NCBI GenBank assembly: GCA_023954095.1
Contig: JAMLIQ010000006.1
Span: 33,448-97,447, forward strand
Direction: 5' to 3'
DNA: 64,000 bases
Origin: Burkholderiaceae bacterium
Lineage (GTDB): Bacteria > Pseudomonadota > Gammaproteobacteria > Burkholderiales > Burkholderiaceae_C
Below the pieces are notes generated by a model, which was not told where the DNA came from, ran no database searches, and worked only from the letters and a program-made list of their open reading frames with translations. Shown piece by piece: positions 1 to 7,965 of this stretch; the first letter of the stretch is position 1; the number at the start of each line of letters is the position of its first letter. A program made the position numbers and the translations under genes.

Positions 1-988
1 AAGCGGCGCGCAGGTGGCGCTGCGATCGCGCCGCCTGGGCTTGCACCAGAGCCAGGTCAACGTGCTGGCGGAAATCCAGCTGGAAAAAATACTGGCCACT
101 CTGGAGGCCACGCAGCCTGCCGTGGCGGTGATCGATTCCATCCAGACGGTGTATTCCGACCAGCTGACCTCGGCGCCGGGCTCGGTAGCCCAGGTGCGTG
201 AATGCGCGGCGCACCTCACCCGGGCCGCCAAGTCTTCGGGGGTGACCATCATTCTGGTCGGCCATGTCACCAAGGAAGGCGCACTGGCCGGGCCGCGCGT
301 GCTGGAACACATGGTCGATACGGTGCTGTATTTCGAGGGCGATACCCATTCGAGTTTCCGGCTGGTACGCGCCATCAAGAACCGTTTTGGCGCGGTGAAC
401 GAGATCGGTGTCTTCGCCATGACCGAACGGGGGCTCAAGGGGGTGACCAACCCCAGCGCGATTTTTCTCAGCCAGCACAGCGAGCCTGTGCCGGGCAGTT
501 GCGTGCTGGTGACGCTGGAAGGTACCCGTCCCATGCTGGTGGAAATCCAGGCCCTGGTCGATGGCGGAGGTCCCAACCCCCGGCGCCTGTCGGTGGGGCT
601 GGAGCGCGACCGCCTGGCCATGCTGCTGGCGGTGCTGCACCGCCATGCGGGTGTGGCGTGCGCCGACCAGGATGTGTTTGTGAATGCGGTCGGCGGCGTG
701 CGTATCAGTGAACCGGCGGCCGACCTGGCCGTGATGCTGGCCATCACCTCCAGCCTGCGGGGCAAGGCACTGCCCAAGGGCTTCTTCGCCTTTGGCGAAG
801 TCGGATTGGCTGGCGAGGTGCGACCCGCGCCCCGTGGCCAGGAGCGGCTGAAGGAGGCCGCCAAGCTGGGCTTCAGCGTGGCCGTGGTGCCGCGTGCCAA
901 TGCCCCCCGGCAGCCGGTGGAAGGGCTGACCATCCACCCGGTCGAGCGCATCGAGGAAGCCATGGAGGTGGTGCGCGGGCTGACCTGA
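1..988 (+). CDS. radA: DNA repair protein RadA, C-terminal part (5' end outside window)
   Basis: RadA is a RecA-like ATPase that helps process recombination intermediates and extends D-loops during repair. The reading frame is open from base 2 with in-frame residues SGAQVALRSRRLGL, so the start, the N-terminal zinc finger and the Walker A motif lie upstream of the window. Visible are the Walker B-like VAVIDSIQTVYSD stretch, the RadA-specific KNRFG motif (bases about 376-390) and the C-terminal Lon-protease-like domain. The tail matches the family end and terminates with TGA. ilvE follows 82 bp later on the same strand but appears to have its own promoter. Identity is certain; only completeness is affected by the window edge. 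Confidence 0.95.
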   Translation, partial: SGAQVALRSRRLGLHQSQVNVLAEIQLEKILATLEATQPAVAVIDSIQTVYSDQLTSAPGSVAQVRECAAHLTRAAKSSGVTIILVGHVTKEGALAGPRVLEHMVDTVLYFEGDTHSSFRLVRAIKNRFGAVNEIGVFAMTERGLKGVTNPSAIFLSQHSEPVPGSCVLVTLEGTRPMLVEIQALVDGGGPNPRRLSVGLERDRLAMLLAVLHRHAGVACADQDVFVNAVGGVRISEPAADLAVMLAITSSLRGKALPKGFFAFGEVGLAGEVRPAPRGQERLKEAAKLGFSVAVVPRANAPRQPVEGLTIHPVERIEEAMEVVRGLT

Positions 989-1027
989 CGGTCCAGCCGC
1001 GCGCGACCGGCAGGCGGCCAGGCGCCG

Positions 1028-1033
1028 TAAAAT
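1028..1033 (+). promoter_or_regulatory. putative -10 element of ilvE
   Basis: TAAAAT lies 38 bp before the ilvE start, in the context CCGTAAAATCAGCGGTT. Nearly the same string, CCGTTAAAATCACGGGTT, precedes tkt (38071 onward). The shared block and similar distance to the start suggest a sigma-70-type -10 with a conserved initiation region. No convincing -35 is visible, as is common in high-GC betaproteobacteria. Confidence 0.45.
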
Positions 1034-1070
1034 CAGCGGTTCTGCGAACCCAGCAACCCAAAGGACACCC

Positions 1071-2009
1071 ATGAGCCCCGTAGTACCCTCGATGGCCGAC
1101 CGTGACGGCAAGATCTGGATGGACGGCCAGATGATCGACTGGCGCGATGCCAAGATCCACGTGCTGACCCACACGCTCCACTATGGCTGCGGCGCCTTTG
1201 AAGGCGTGCGGGCCTACAACACGGCGCAGGGCACGGCTATCTTCCGCCTGGAAGAGCACACCGAACGCCTGTTCAACAGTGCCAAGATCCTGCGCATGAA
1301 GATTCCCTTCACCAAGGAGGAAGTGAACGAGGCGCAAAAAGCGGTGGTGCGCGAGAACAAGCTTGAATCGTGCTACCTGCGCCCGCTGACCTGGATCGGT
1401 TCGCAAAAGCTGGGCGTCTCTCCCAAGGGCAACCAGATCCACCTGATGGTGGCTGCCTGGGCCTGGGGCGCCTACCTGGGCGAGGAGGGCATGCAGCGCG
1501 GCATCCGCGTCAAGACCAGCAGCTACACGCGCCACCACGTCAACATCACCATGACGCAGGCCAAGGCGGTGAGCAACTACACCAACTCCATCCTGGCCAA
1601 CATGGAGGCGCTGGACGACGGCTACGACGAAGCGCTGCTGCTCGACAGCTCGGGCTTCGTGTCCGAGGGCGCGGGCGAGAACATCTTCGTCATCAAGAAC
1701 GGCGTGATCTACACGCCCGACCTGTCGGCCGGCGCCCTGAACGGCATCACGCGCAACACGGTGTTCCACATCGCCAAGGACCTGGGCCTGGAGATCGTGC
1801 AAAAGCGCATCACACGCGACGAGGTGTACATCGCTGATGAAGCCTTTTTCACTGGAACAGCCGCCGAAGTGACGCCGATCCGCGAGCTCGACCGCATTGA
1901 AATCGGCGCAGGCTCGCGCGGGCCCATCACCGAAAAAATCCAGAGTGCGTTTTTTGACATCGTCAACGGCCGCAATCCCCAATACGCCCACTGGTTGACC
2001 CGGGTCTAG
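1071..2009 (+). CDS. ilvE: branched-chain amino acid aminotransferase
   Basis: This PLP-dependent class IV aminotransferase interconverts leucine, isoleucine and valine with their 2-oxo acids, using glutamate/2-oxoglutarate. It has 312 residues, the usual length. The PLP lysine is K165 in TMTQAKAVSNY, and the class IV signature follows in FVSEGAGENIF. The N-terminal GCGAFEGVRAYN block is typical of the IlvE type rather than D-amino-acid transaminase. The start is supported by AAAGGA 5 bp before ATG. A glycosyltransferase gene begins 16 bp downstream, so the two may be cotranscribed. Confidence 0.95.
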   Translation: MSPVVPSMADRDGKIWMDGQMIDWRDAKIHVLTHTLHYGCGAFEGVRAYNTAQGTAIFRLEEHTERLFNSAKILRMKIPFTKEEVNEAQKAVVRENKLESCYLRPLTWIGSQKLGVSPKGNQIHLMVAAWAWGAYLGEEGMQRGIRVKTSSYTRHHVNITMTQAKAVSNYTNSILANMEALDDGYDEALLLDSSGFVSEGAGENIFVIKNGVIYTPDLSAGALNGITRNTVFHIAKDLGLEIVQKRITRDEVYIADEAFFTGTAAEVTPIRELDRIEIGAGSRGPITEKIQSAFFDIVNGRNPQYAHWLTRV

Positions 2010-2024
2010 GCGGGCCCCGCCTCC

Positions 2025-3068
2025 ATGCGCATTGTTCACCTGCTTCTGACCAGCAGTTTTGCCGGCAGTGAGAGGCATGCCATCGAGTTGGCCAATGCGC
2101 AGTCAGAACACCACGAGGTCACGCTGATCCTGCGCAGGTCCAGCCGTAGCGGCAAGGCGGGAGGCTATGGGCACCGGGTTGATCCGCGTGTCAAGGTGCT
2201 CTGGGTGGACCGGTGGCTGGGACGGTGGCAGGCACGCCGTCTGGTATGCCAGTTGCGTCCGGATATCGCCCATGCGCACCTCAGTGATGGCTGCAAGGCC
2301 CTGGGCGGAGCGTGGGACCTGCGGGGCCGGGTTTTGCGGGTTGCCACGCTGCACATGCGCTACAAGCCCCAGCAGCATGCCCATCTGGATGCACTGGTAG
2401 CCATCGCGCCGTGGCAACTGGACGCCATTCCGTCGCCGCTGCGCGAACACACCGCCCAGATCGACAACTGGACCCTGCCCTATCGGCCCGCAGACGATGC
2501 ACGCCGGCGTTTGCGGGCGGCAAACGGCATTGCGCACGATGCCTGGGTATTCGGCTCCATGGGCCGCATGGAGCGCACCAAGGGCTTTGATCTCTTGGTG
2601 GATGCCTTTGAACGCGCGGCCCTGCCGGGGGTGCACCTGGTGCTTGTGGGCCAGGGCGCAGAACTGGAGGCCTTGCGCCGGCGCAAGGTGCCCGGGGTTC
2701 TTCTGCCCGGGTTTTGCGAGCAGCCGCAGGACTGGATGGCAGCGTTCGACGGCTTCATCAGTGCAGCGCGCGAAGAGTCCTTTGGCCTGGTGTTCCTGGA
2801 AGCCATGGCGGCCGGGTTGCCTATCATCGCCACGGAAACCCAGGGCGCGCGCCATCTGAGCGCTGCGCTGGATGCCCGCATGGTGCCGCTGGAAGATGTT
2901 GCCGCACTGGCCGACGCCCTGCGTGCCATGCATGCGCAGCGCCCCGCACGCAGCAGCCGGGCGATGGAGCGCTTCAGCATCGATGCCAAGTTGTCGGAAC
3001 TGGAAGCCTTTTACCAACGCGAGAGCGCGATGGCCCTGACCGGGCAGCCCGCAGTGCACCAACGGTAA
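2025..3068 (+). CDS. GT4-family glycosyltransferase, probably LPS core
   Basis: This 347-residue GT-B fold glycosyltransferase has an N-terminal acceptor domain beginning MRIVHLLLTSSFAGSERHA. Its C-terminal donor domain carries GSMGRMERTKGFDLLVDAF and the EX7E motif EESFGLVFLE. Family 4 enzymes transfer sugars from nucleotide-sugar donors with retention of configuration at the cytoplasmic membrane face. The donor sugar cannot be read from sequence. An O-antigen ligase lies 360 bp downstream, which points to lipopolysaccharide core or O-antigen assembly. The Shine-Dalgarno sequence is weak (CCGCCTCC), and coupling to ilvE, 16 bp upstream, may drive expression. Confidence 0.85.
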   Translation: MRIVHLLLTSSFAGSERHAIELANAQSEHHEVTLILRRSSRSGKAGGYGHRVDPRVKVLWVDRWLGRWQARRLVCQLRPDIAHAHLSDGCKALGGAWDLRGRVLRVATLHMRYKPQQHAHLDALVAIAPWQLDAIPSPLREHTAQIDNWTLPYRPADDARRRLRAANGIAHDAWVFGSMGRMERTKGFDLLVDAFERAALPGVHLVLVGQGAELEALRRRKVPGVLLPGFCEQPQDWMAAFDGFISAAREESFGLVFLEAMAAGLPIIATETQGARHLSAALDARMVPLEDVAALADALRAMHAQRPARSSRAMERFSIDAKLSELEAFYQRESAMALTGQPAVHQR

Positions 3069-3175
3069 CCCGCGCCGCAGATGAAATGAAAGACAATCGG
3101 GCAGGTGCCCTGGCGCGGCCTGCTGTCCGCTGCAGCCTCACCCCTTCCTTCTTCACCCTACCTGCCATGCACACA

Positions 3176-3382
3176 ATGAGCCAGAAAAGCATTGAACTCC
3201 AGGCCAAGGACCTTGACCACCAAGGCAATATCGCCTGTCCCAACCCGCAATCGGGCATCGCTCTCTGGAGCGGGCACCCCAAGGTGTATCTGGAGGTGGC
3301 GCGCACGGGCCATGCCGTTTGTCCGTATTGCGGCACTGAATACCGCCTGCGCGCGGGCGAAAAAGTGGCCGCCGGGCATTGA
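3176..3382 (+). CDS. small zinc-finger domain protein (CHCC/NDUFS6-like)
   Basis: This 68-residue protein has C21, H45 (in TGHAVC), C49 and C52 (CPYC), the ligand set of the zf-CHCC domain also found at the C-terminus of complex I subunit NDUFS6. In betaproteobacteria such small proteins recur beside ilvE and waaL, but no biochemical role is established as far as I know. An in-frame ATG nine bases upstream (3167) would add MHT. It lies between the glycosyltransferase and the O-antigen ligase on the same strand. Its identity as a zinc-binding protein is well supported; its function is unknown. Confidence 0.8.
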   Translation: MSQKSIELQAKDLDHQGNIACPNPQSGIALWSGHPKVYLEVARTGHAVCPYCGTEYRLRAGEKVAAGH

Positions 3383-3424
3383 TCGCCCCCGAACGCGTCC
3401 CTGATTCCTCCCTTCAAGCTCCCC

Positions 3425-4717
3425 TTGTTCCCCGCGCTTGATCTTCGGCAGCGCTGCAGCGCGCTGGCGGCGTTTGTGCTGCCCGCGCTGACCCTGGCCC
3501 TGCCCTCCGGGTATGCCTACGGCATCGTTCTGCTGACGCTGTGTGCGGTGGCTACGGCGCCGCACTGGCTGCGCCAGCCGATGGCATCGACGTCGGCGCG
3601 GTGGCTGCTGCTGGTGTTTGCCGTGATGGGTGCCGTCTGGCTGTACGGCGGCGACCTGTCCAAGGGCTGGAGCGTGCTGAACAAGCCTTCTCGCTATGGG
3701 CTGGCGGTGCTGTGTATTCCATTTGTCTTCGCTTTTCCGCCGAGGGGTCGGTTCTTGCTGCTGGGGATTGCCGTGGGCGCGGCTGCTGGCGGCTTCCGGG
3801 CCCTGTATGACGTGCATGTGCTCGGCTTTGACCGCGCCTGGATCGATTCCGCCACACGGTCCAGCGGGGCCATCCAATATGGCAACCTGAGCGGTCTTTT
3901 TGGTCTCATGTGCTGGGTGCAGTGGGTCGTGGGGATGGACCGCTGCCGCTGGCAGCAACGGCTGCTGATGGCCGCGTGCGCTGTGCTGGGCCTGCTGGGC
4001 TCGCTGCTGTCGCAGACCCGTGGCGGTTGGCTGGCGCTGGCACTGTGCATGCTGCCCCTGTCGTGGCTTCTGGTGCGCCACCTGTGGGGGCGGCGTGTTC
4101 TGGTGGGCGGTGCGGGCCTGCTGGCGCTGGTGGCGCTGCTGTGCTGGTACCAGGCACCCCAGCTGGAACAGCGTTGGGAGCAGGCGCAAAGCGAAGTCAG
4201 CGGCTACGTGGACAACGGCAACGCGCGCACCTCGGTGGGCCAGCGCCTGGACCACTGGCAACTGGCCTGGAACATGGGCCTGGATCGTCCGTGGGGCGGC
4301 TGGGGCGAGCTTGGCTACCAGCAGGAGAAACAGCGCCGTGTCGAGGCCGGTCTGGCCCAGCCCATCGTGCTGGAGTTCGGGCACGCGCACAACGAGTGGC
4401 TGGACATGTTTGCCAAGCGCGGCCTGGTGGGCCTGGGGGGATTGCTGCTCTTCTATGGCGTTCCCCTCGCCTTGCTCTGGCCTACACGCCAGCGCGTGCT
4501 GCGGCCCGATGGCCTGCTCGACCGCCAGGTGCTGTGCCTGCGCCTGGTGGGCGTGCTGCTTCCGCTGGGCTACCTGGGCTTTGGATTGACGCAGGTGTTC
4601 CTTGCGCATTTCAACGGCAACATGGTCTACCTGTTCATGGTGCTTCTGGTCCTGGCGGCGCTGGAGCCCGCAGCCGCCGAGCCGCCCCGGGCGCTACGCG
4701 CGCACAAGCTGCCGTAG
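3425..4717 (+). CDS. waaL: O-antigen ligase / Wzy_C-domain membrane protein
   Basis: This 430-residue polytopic protein has about 11-12 hydrophobic segments and a large periplasmic loop (about residues 235-330). The loop contains GHAHNEWLDMFAKRG, the histidine-bearing motif of the Wzy_C/WaaL family. Members join O-antigen or other glycans to lipid A-core on the periplasmic face of the inner membrane, and related proteins polymerise glycans or glycosylate pilins. The SQTRGGWLA motif, also family-typical, is present near residue 200. The start used is TTG at 3425; no ATG occurs in a suitable place. Its 3' end overlaps the convergent nitronate monooxygenase gene by 24 bp. The neighbouring glycosyltransferase favours a role in LPS. 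Confidence 0.8.
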   Translation: MFPALDLRQRCSALAAFVLPALTLALPSGYAYGIVLLTLCAVATAPHWLRQPMASTSARWLLLVFAVMGAVWLYGGDLSKGWSVLNKPSRYGLAVLCIPFVFAFPPRGRFLLLGIAVGAAAGGFRALYDVHVLGFDRAWIDSATRSSGAIQYGNLSGLFGLMCWVQWVVGMDRCRWQQRLLMAACAVLGLLGSLLSQTRGGWLALALCMLPLSWLLVRHLWGRRVLVGGAGLLALVALLCWYQAPQLEQRWEQAQSEVSGYVDNGNARTSVGQRLDHWQLAWNMGLDRPWGGWGELGYQQEKQRRVEAGLAQPIVLEFGHAHNEWLDMFAKRGLVGLGGLLLFYGVPLALLWPTRQRVLRPDGLLDRQVLCLRLVGVLLPLGYLGFGLTQVFLAHFNGNMVYLFMVLLVLAALEPAAAEPPRALRAHKLP

Positions 4718-5704
4718 CCGGGCCTGGGCCTCCTGGTCCAGGCGTGCGACCAGTTCCGCCGCGCTGGGCAGGTCGTGCACCAGGCCGACGGCTTCTCCCA
4801 CGGTCGTGTGCGCGGCCGAAAAATCCCCGGCCTGCACGGCCGCATCGTAGAGGGCGCGCGCGGTCTCGGGCGCTGCGCGCAGTGCGTCGATGCGGCCCTC
4901 CCACTGGCGGTGCAGGGTGTTGCGCACCGCGCGAAAGTCATACGGCTCGGGCCAGTTCTTGCGCCGCAGAATGTCGAACACCGCACTGCGTGCCGTGCCA
5001 TCGCCGTCCGTCTGCACAGCCAGCGCCTTGGCGCCGGCCGGCGCCAGGCTCTCCTGTGTGGCCCACAGGCGCGAACCCACGAGGGCGCCATCCGCACCCA
5101 GTGCCAGCACCGCCGCCAGCGTGCGGCCATCGGCAATGCCGCCCGCCGCCAGCAGCAGGGTGTCCGGCGCATGGCGGGCCAGCCAGTCGGCCAGTTCTGG
5201 CACAAAGGTGAGCGTGGCGCGGCCGTTGAGGGCATTCAGTCCGTGCCCACCGGCTTCTGCGCCCTGCGCCACGATGACGGCGGCGCCCGCGTCCACCGCC
5301 TGCGGGGCTTGCTGCATGCACTGGATCTGGCAGATCAGGGCCGCGCCGCTGGCCGCAATCCGCGCGGCATGGCGGCGGGCGTCGCCAAACGACAGCATGA
5401 CGGCGCGCGGGCGCTGCGCGGGGGGCAGATCAAGCACCCAGTCCAGCGCCGAGGCGTCCTCGTCGAGCTTCCAGGTGATAAAGCCGCAGCCGATGCGGCC
5501 GGTGTCGGCGGCTTGCAAGGCCAGGGTGTATTCGCGCTGCGTCCAGGCCAGATCGCCATAGCCGCCGCCTACCAGGCCCAGGGCGCCAGCCCGGGCACAG
5601 GCGCTGGCCAGCGCACCGCCCGAGGCCAGCGCCATGGGCGCCAGTGCGATGGGGGTGGTCAGACCAAAACGGGCGGAAAAGCGGGAGTGTTGCAAGGCAG
5701 TCAT
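4694..5704 (-). CDS. nitronate monooxygenase (2-nitropropane dioxygenase family)
   Basis: This 336-residue FMN-dependent TIM-barrel protein belongs to a family that oxidises alkyl nitronates such as propionate 3-nitronate to carbonyl compounds and nitrite. The FMN and catalytic region shows VIVAQGAEAGGHG (H in the conserved GGH) and LLAAGGIADGRTLAAVLALGADGALVGSRL for phosphate binding. The start begins MTALQHSRFSARFGLTTPIALAPM, matching the family. It converges on waaL with a 24-bp overlap of coding ends, so antisense effects are possible. The physiological substrate in this organism is not deducible. Confidence 0.85.
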   Translation of the reverse strand: MTALQHSRFSARFGLTTPIALAPMALASGGALASACARAGALGLVGGGYGDLAWTQREYTLALQAADTGRIGCGFITWKLDEDASALDWVLDLPPAQRPRAVMLSFGDARRHAARIAASGAALICQIQCMQQAPQAVDAGAAVIVAQGAEAGGHGLNALNGRATLTFVPELADWLARHAPDTLLLAAGGIADGRTLAAVLALGADGALVGSRLWATQESLAPAGAKALAVQTDGDGTARSAVFDILRRKNWPEPYDFRAVRNTLHRQWEGRIDALRAAPETARALYDAAVQAGDFSAAHTTVGEAVGLVHDLPSAAELVARLDQEAQARLRQLVRA

Positions 5705-5763
5705 CGTGCCATTCTCGCGCCATCAGCGCCGTGGTGCTGCGGCCGGACAGGGGGGTGCTTGAC

Positions 5764-5819
5764 TGCTATGAATATTAAAGCTTATAGCGCTTGTGCATCA
5801 AAGATTTCAGGCAGAAAAG
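5764..5819 (-). repeat. dispersed Comamonadaceae-type repeat, degenerate copy
   Basis: The sequence GCTATGAATATTAAAGCTTATAGCGCTTGTG..., read in the minus orientation, aligns with the approximately 60-bp family described at 10319-10382. One arm is eroded. It lies between the nitronate monooxygenase start and the histidine kinase stop. Confidence 0.6.
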
Positions 5820-5895
5820 TTCTTGAAACCTATTGAATTCAAGCGGAACCAGCTCGCTTTTTTGTAGCGCTAGGGATGCGCGGCATTCTGCGCCA

Positions 5896-7131
5896 TCATG
5901 CGGCCCCGCCGCTGCCTTTGCGCAGCGGCAGGCGCAGCACAAAGCACGCGCCGCCGCCGGCGTGGTCTTCACAGTGCACGCTGCCGTGATGCCGCCCGGC
6001 AATCGAGCGCACCAGGGCCAGGCCCAGGCCGACGCCACCGGCGCGTTCGCTGGCGCCGGGCAGGCGGTAGAACGGTTCGAAAATGCGTTCCCGCTGCTCG
6101 GGGGGTACGCCGGGACCCCGGTCGCAGACGCGCACCTCGGCCATGCTGCCCTTGCGGCGCACCACGACGGTGATTTCGCCCTGGCTGTAGCGCCGGGCGT
6201 TTTCCAGCAGGTTGCGCATGGCGCGGCGCAGCAGCTTGGCCACGCCCGCTACTTCCAGCGTGTCGGCGCCGGTGTCGGCGTCCAGCTCGGCATCGGCGCG
6301 GACGCATTCCTCCGCGGCCAGGCCCACCAGGTCCACCGGCTCGATGGTGCCCATGTCGGCCTCGTGGGCATCGAGGCGGCTGGCCAGCAGGATTTCGTCC
6401 ACCAGCTGGTCCAGTTCGGTGATGTTGCGCAGGATTTCGGTGCGAAAGGCGGGTGCGGGCTGGCCTGTGCCCATGAGTTCGAGTCCCATGCGGATGCGCG
6501 TGAGCGGTGAGCGCAGCTCGTGCGAGGCATTGGCCAGCAGCGATTTATGCGAGCGCACGAGGGCCTCGATGCGCGTGGCGGCAGCGTTGAACTGGCGTGA
6601 CAGCTCGGCCACTTCGTCGGTGCCGTGCACCGGCACACGGGCCGACAGGTCGCCTTCACCAAAGCGCTGCACGCCGTGCTGCAGCACATCGAGCCGTTTG
6701 AGAAGCCGCCGGATGATGGGGAACACCCCGACGGCGACGGCCAGGCCGACCAGGGCCAGCATCCAGACAAAGCCAAAGGGCGGGCGCATCCAGAAGGCGG
6801 CGTCCGGGCGGTGTCCCGGGCCCGGCGCGCGGTCGCTGCGGGGCTGGCGCGGGCTGATCTGCAGGCTGTAGCTGCGGCCATCCTCGCTCTCGATGCGCAG
6901 CTCGACACCCTCCCGCGCGCGCCCCGGCATGCGCGTGGCCAGCCCTGTGACCAGGGTGTTGCCTGCGTCGTCCCGCAGTACCATTTCGCGGCCCTGCGGT
7001 ACCTCGGGCTGGGCATTTTGTTCGGCGGCCACGCGCCAGGCCCAGCCCACCAGCAGCGTCAGCACCGCCACGCCCCCGACAACGGCCAGCCAGATGCGCA
7101 GGTACAGGCGGCGGGAGAACAACGAGAACAT
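5896..7131 (-). CDS. two-component sensor histidine kinase
   Basis: This 411-residue membrane kinase has an N-terminal transmembrane helix (about 12-32), a short periplasmic sensor (about 33-118), a second helix (119-140) and a HAMP domain (about 141-195). The dimerisation domain carries phospho-acceptor H204 in NASHELRSPLTRIR. The ATPase domain has an N box (NLLENARRYS), G1 (DRGPGVPP) and G2 (GVGLGLAL). The architecture matches the RstB/CpxA/EnvZ class. The ATG at 7131 was chosen because the longer frame upstream runs through the response regulator gene. The start lies 7 bp after the regulator's stop codon, so the two form an operon. The signal sensed is unknown. Confidence 0.88.
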   Translation of the reverse strand: MFSLFSRRLYLRIWLAVVGGVAVLTLLVGWAWRVAAEQNAQPEVPQGREMVLRDDAGNTLVTGLATRMPGRAREGVELRIESEDGRSYSLQISPRQPRSDRAPGPGHRPDAAFWMRPPFGFVWMLALVGLAVAVGVFPIIRRLLKRLDVLQHGVQRFGEGDLSARVPVHGTDEVAELSRQFNAAATRIEALVRSHKSLLANASHELRSPLTRIRMGLELMGTGQPAPAFRTEILRNITELDQLVDEILLASRLDAHEADMGTIEPVDLVGLAAEECVRADAELDADTGADTLEVAGVAKLLRRAMRNLLENARRYSQGEITVVVRRKGSMAEVRVCDRGPGVPPEQRERIFEPFYRLPGASERAGGVGLGLALVRSIAGRHHGSVHCEDHAGGGACFVLRLPLRKGSGGAA

Positions 7132-7138
7132 GGCGCGG

Positions 7139-7852
7139 TCAGTCCTGCTGCTTGGCAAAGACATACCCCACGCCGCGCACCGTGAGGATGCGGCGCGGGT
7201 TCTTGGCATCTTGTTCAATGGCGGCGCGGATGCGGCCCATGTGCACGTCGATGGAGCGGTCAAAGGCTTCGAGCTCGCGCCCGCGCACCGCTTCCATGAT
7301 CTGGTCGCGCGTGAGCACGCGGCCTGCGCGCTCGGCCATCGCCACGAGCAGGTCGAACTGGTACGAAGTGAGCTCGCACGGCTGGCCGCCGACCGTGACG
7401 GTGCGTGCATCGCGGTCGATCTCCAGCGAGCCAAAGCGCAGGGTCTGCGCAGCGGGCGGTGCGCCATCGGTGCGGCGGCGCAGGATGGCGCGGATGCGGG
7501 CCAGCAGCTCACGCGGCTCGAAGGGTTTGGGCAGGTAGTCGTCAGCGCCGATCTCCAGGCCGATGATGCGGTCCATGGGGTCGCCCTTGGCGGTCAGCAT
7601 GAGCACGGGAACCTGCGCCGCAGGCCCGGGCAGCGCGCGGATGCGGCGGCACACCTCCAGTCCGTCCATGTCGGGCAGCATCAGGTCGAGGATGACCAGG
7701 TCCGGCAGGCTGCCGCCTGCCCCCTGCAGCTGGGCCAGGCCGCCCGCCGCATCGGTGTGGTGCGTGACCTGCATGCCCGACTGGCCCAGGTATTCGCCCA
7801 CCATCTGCGCCAGGCGGGTGTCGTCTTCAATCATCAGCAGTTGTGTGGCCAT
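7139..7852 (-). CDS. OmpR-family response regulator
   Basis: This 237-residue regulator has an N-terminal receiver with the acidic pair E9-D10-D11, phospho-acceptor D56 (VILDLMLPD), T in LMLTAKG and K in YLPKPFEPREL. The C-terminal winged-helix DNA-binding domain (about 135-235) has the family ending ILTVRGVGYVFAKQ. It should be phosphorylated by the adjacent kinase and act as a transcription factor. The resemblance in DRSIDVHMGRIRAAIE is to CpxR/RstA-type regulators, which often control envelope functions. It is the first gene of the two-gene minus-strand operon. Confidence 0.9.
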   Translation of the reverse strand: MATQLLMIEDDTRLAQMVGEYLGQSGMQVTHHTDAAGGLAQLQGAGGSLPDLVILDLMLPDMDGLEVCRRIRALPGPAAQVPVLMLTAKGDPMDRIIGLEIGADDYLPKPFEPRELLARIRAILRRRTDGAPPAAQTLRFGSLEIDRDARTVTVGGQPCELTSYQFDLLVAMAERAGRVLTRDQIMEAVRGRELEAFDRSIDVHMGRIRAAIEQDAKNPRRILTVRGVGYVFAKQQD

Positions 7853-7930
7853 GGGTCGAGCGTGCCTTTGCGCTGTCAGGGGGTGTTGTCGTGGGCGTAA
7901 AGTCCCGGTAAATACGGTGAGTTCTGCGCT

Positions 7931-7965
7931 CTTAGATATATAGCTGCAGGCGCTTTATGGTTGGG
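7931..7965 (-). repeat. dispersed repeat, half copy supplying the AmpG stop codon
   Basis: ATATAGCTGCAGGCGCTTTATGG resembles the ATAGCTGCTAGCGCTT arm of the repeat family. The minus-strand stop codon TAA of the downstream permease gene (7955-7957) lies inside it. Confidence 0.5.

Noticed and set aside
873-2078. 401-codon frame antisense to ilvE
   Set aside because: ilvE is unambiguous on the other strand; the antisense translation has no domain features.
3158-4609. Long antisense open frame (483 codons) across waaL
   Set aside because: It runs opposite waaL and the zinc-finger gene, is rich in Gln/His/Arg and resembles no protein. GC-rich DNA often leaves the antisense frame open.
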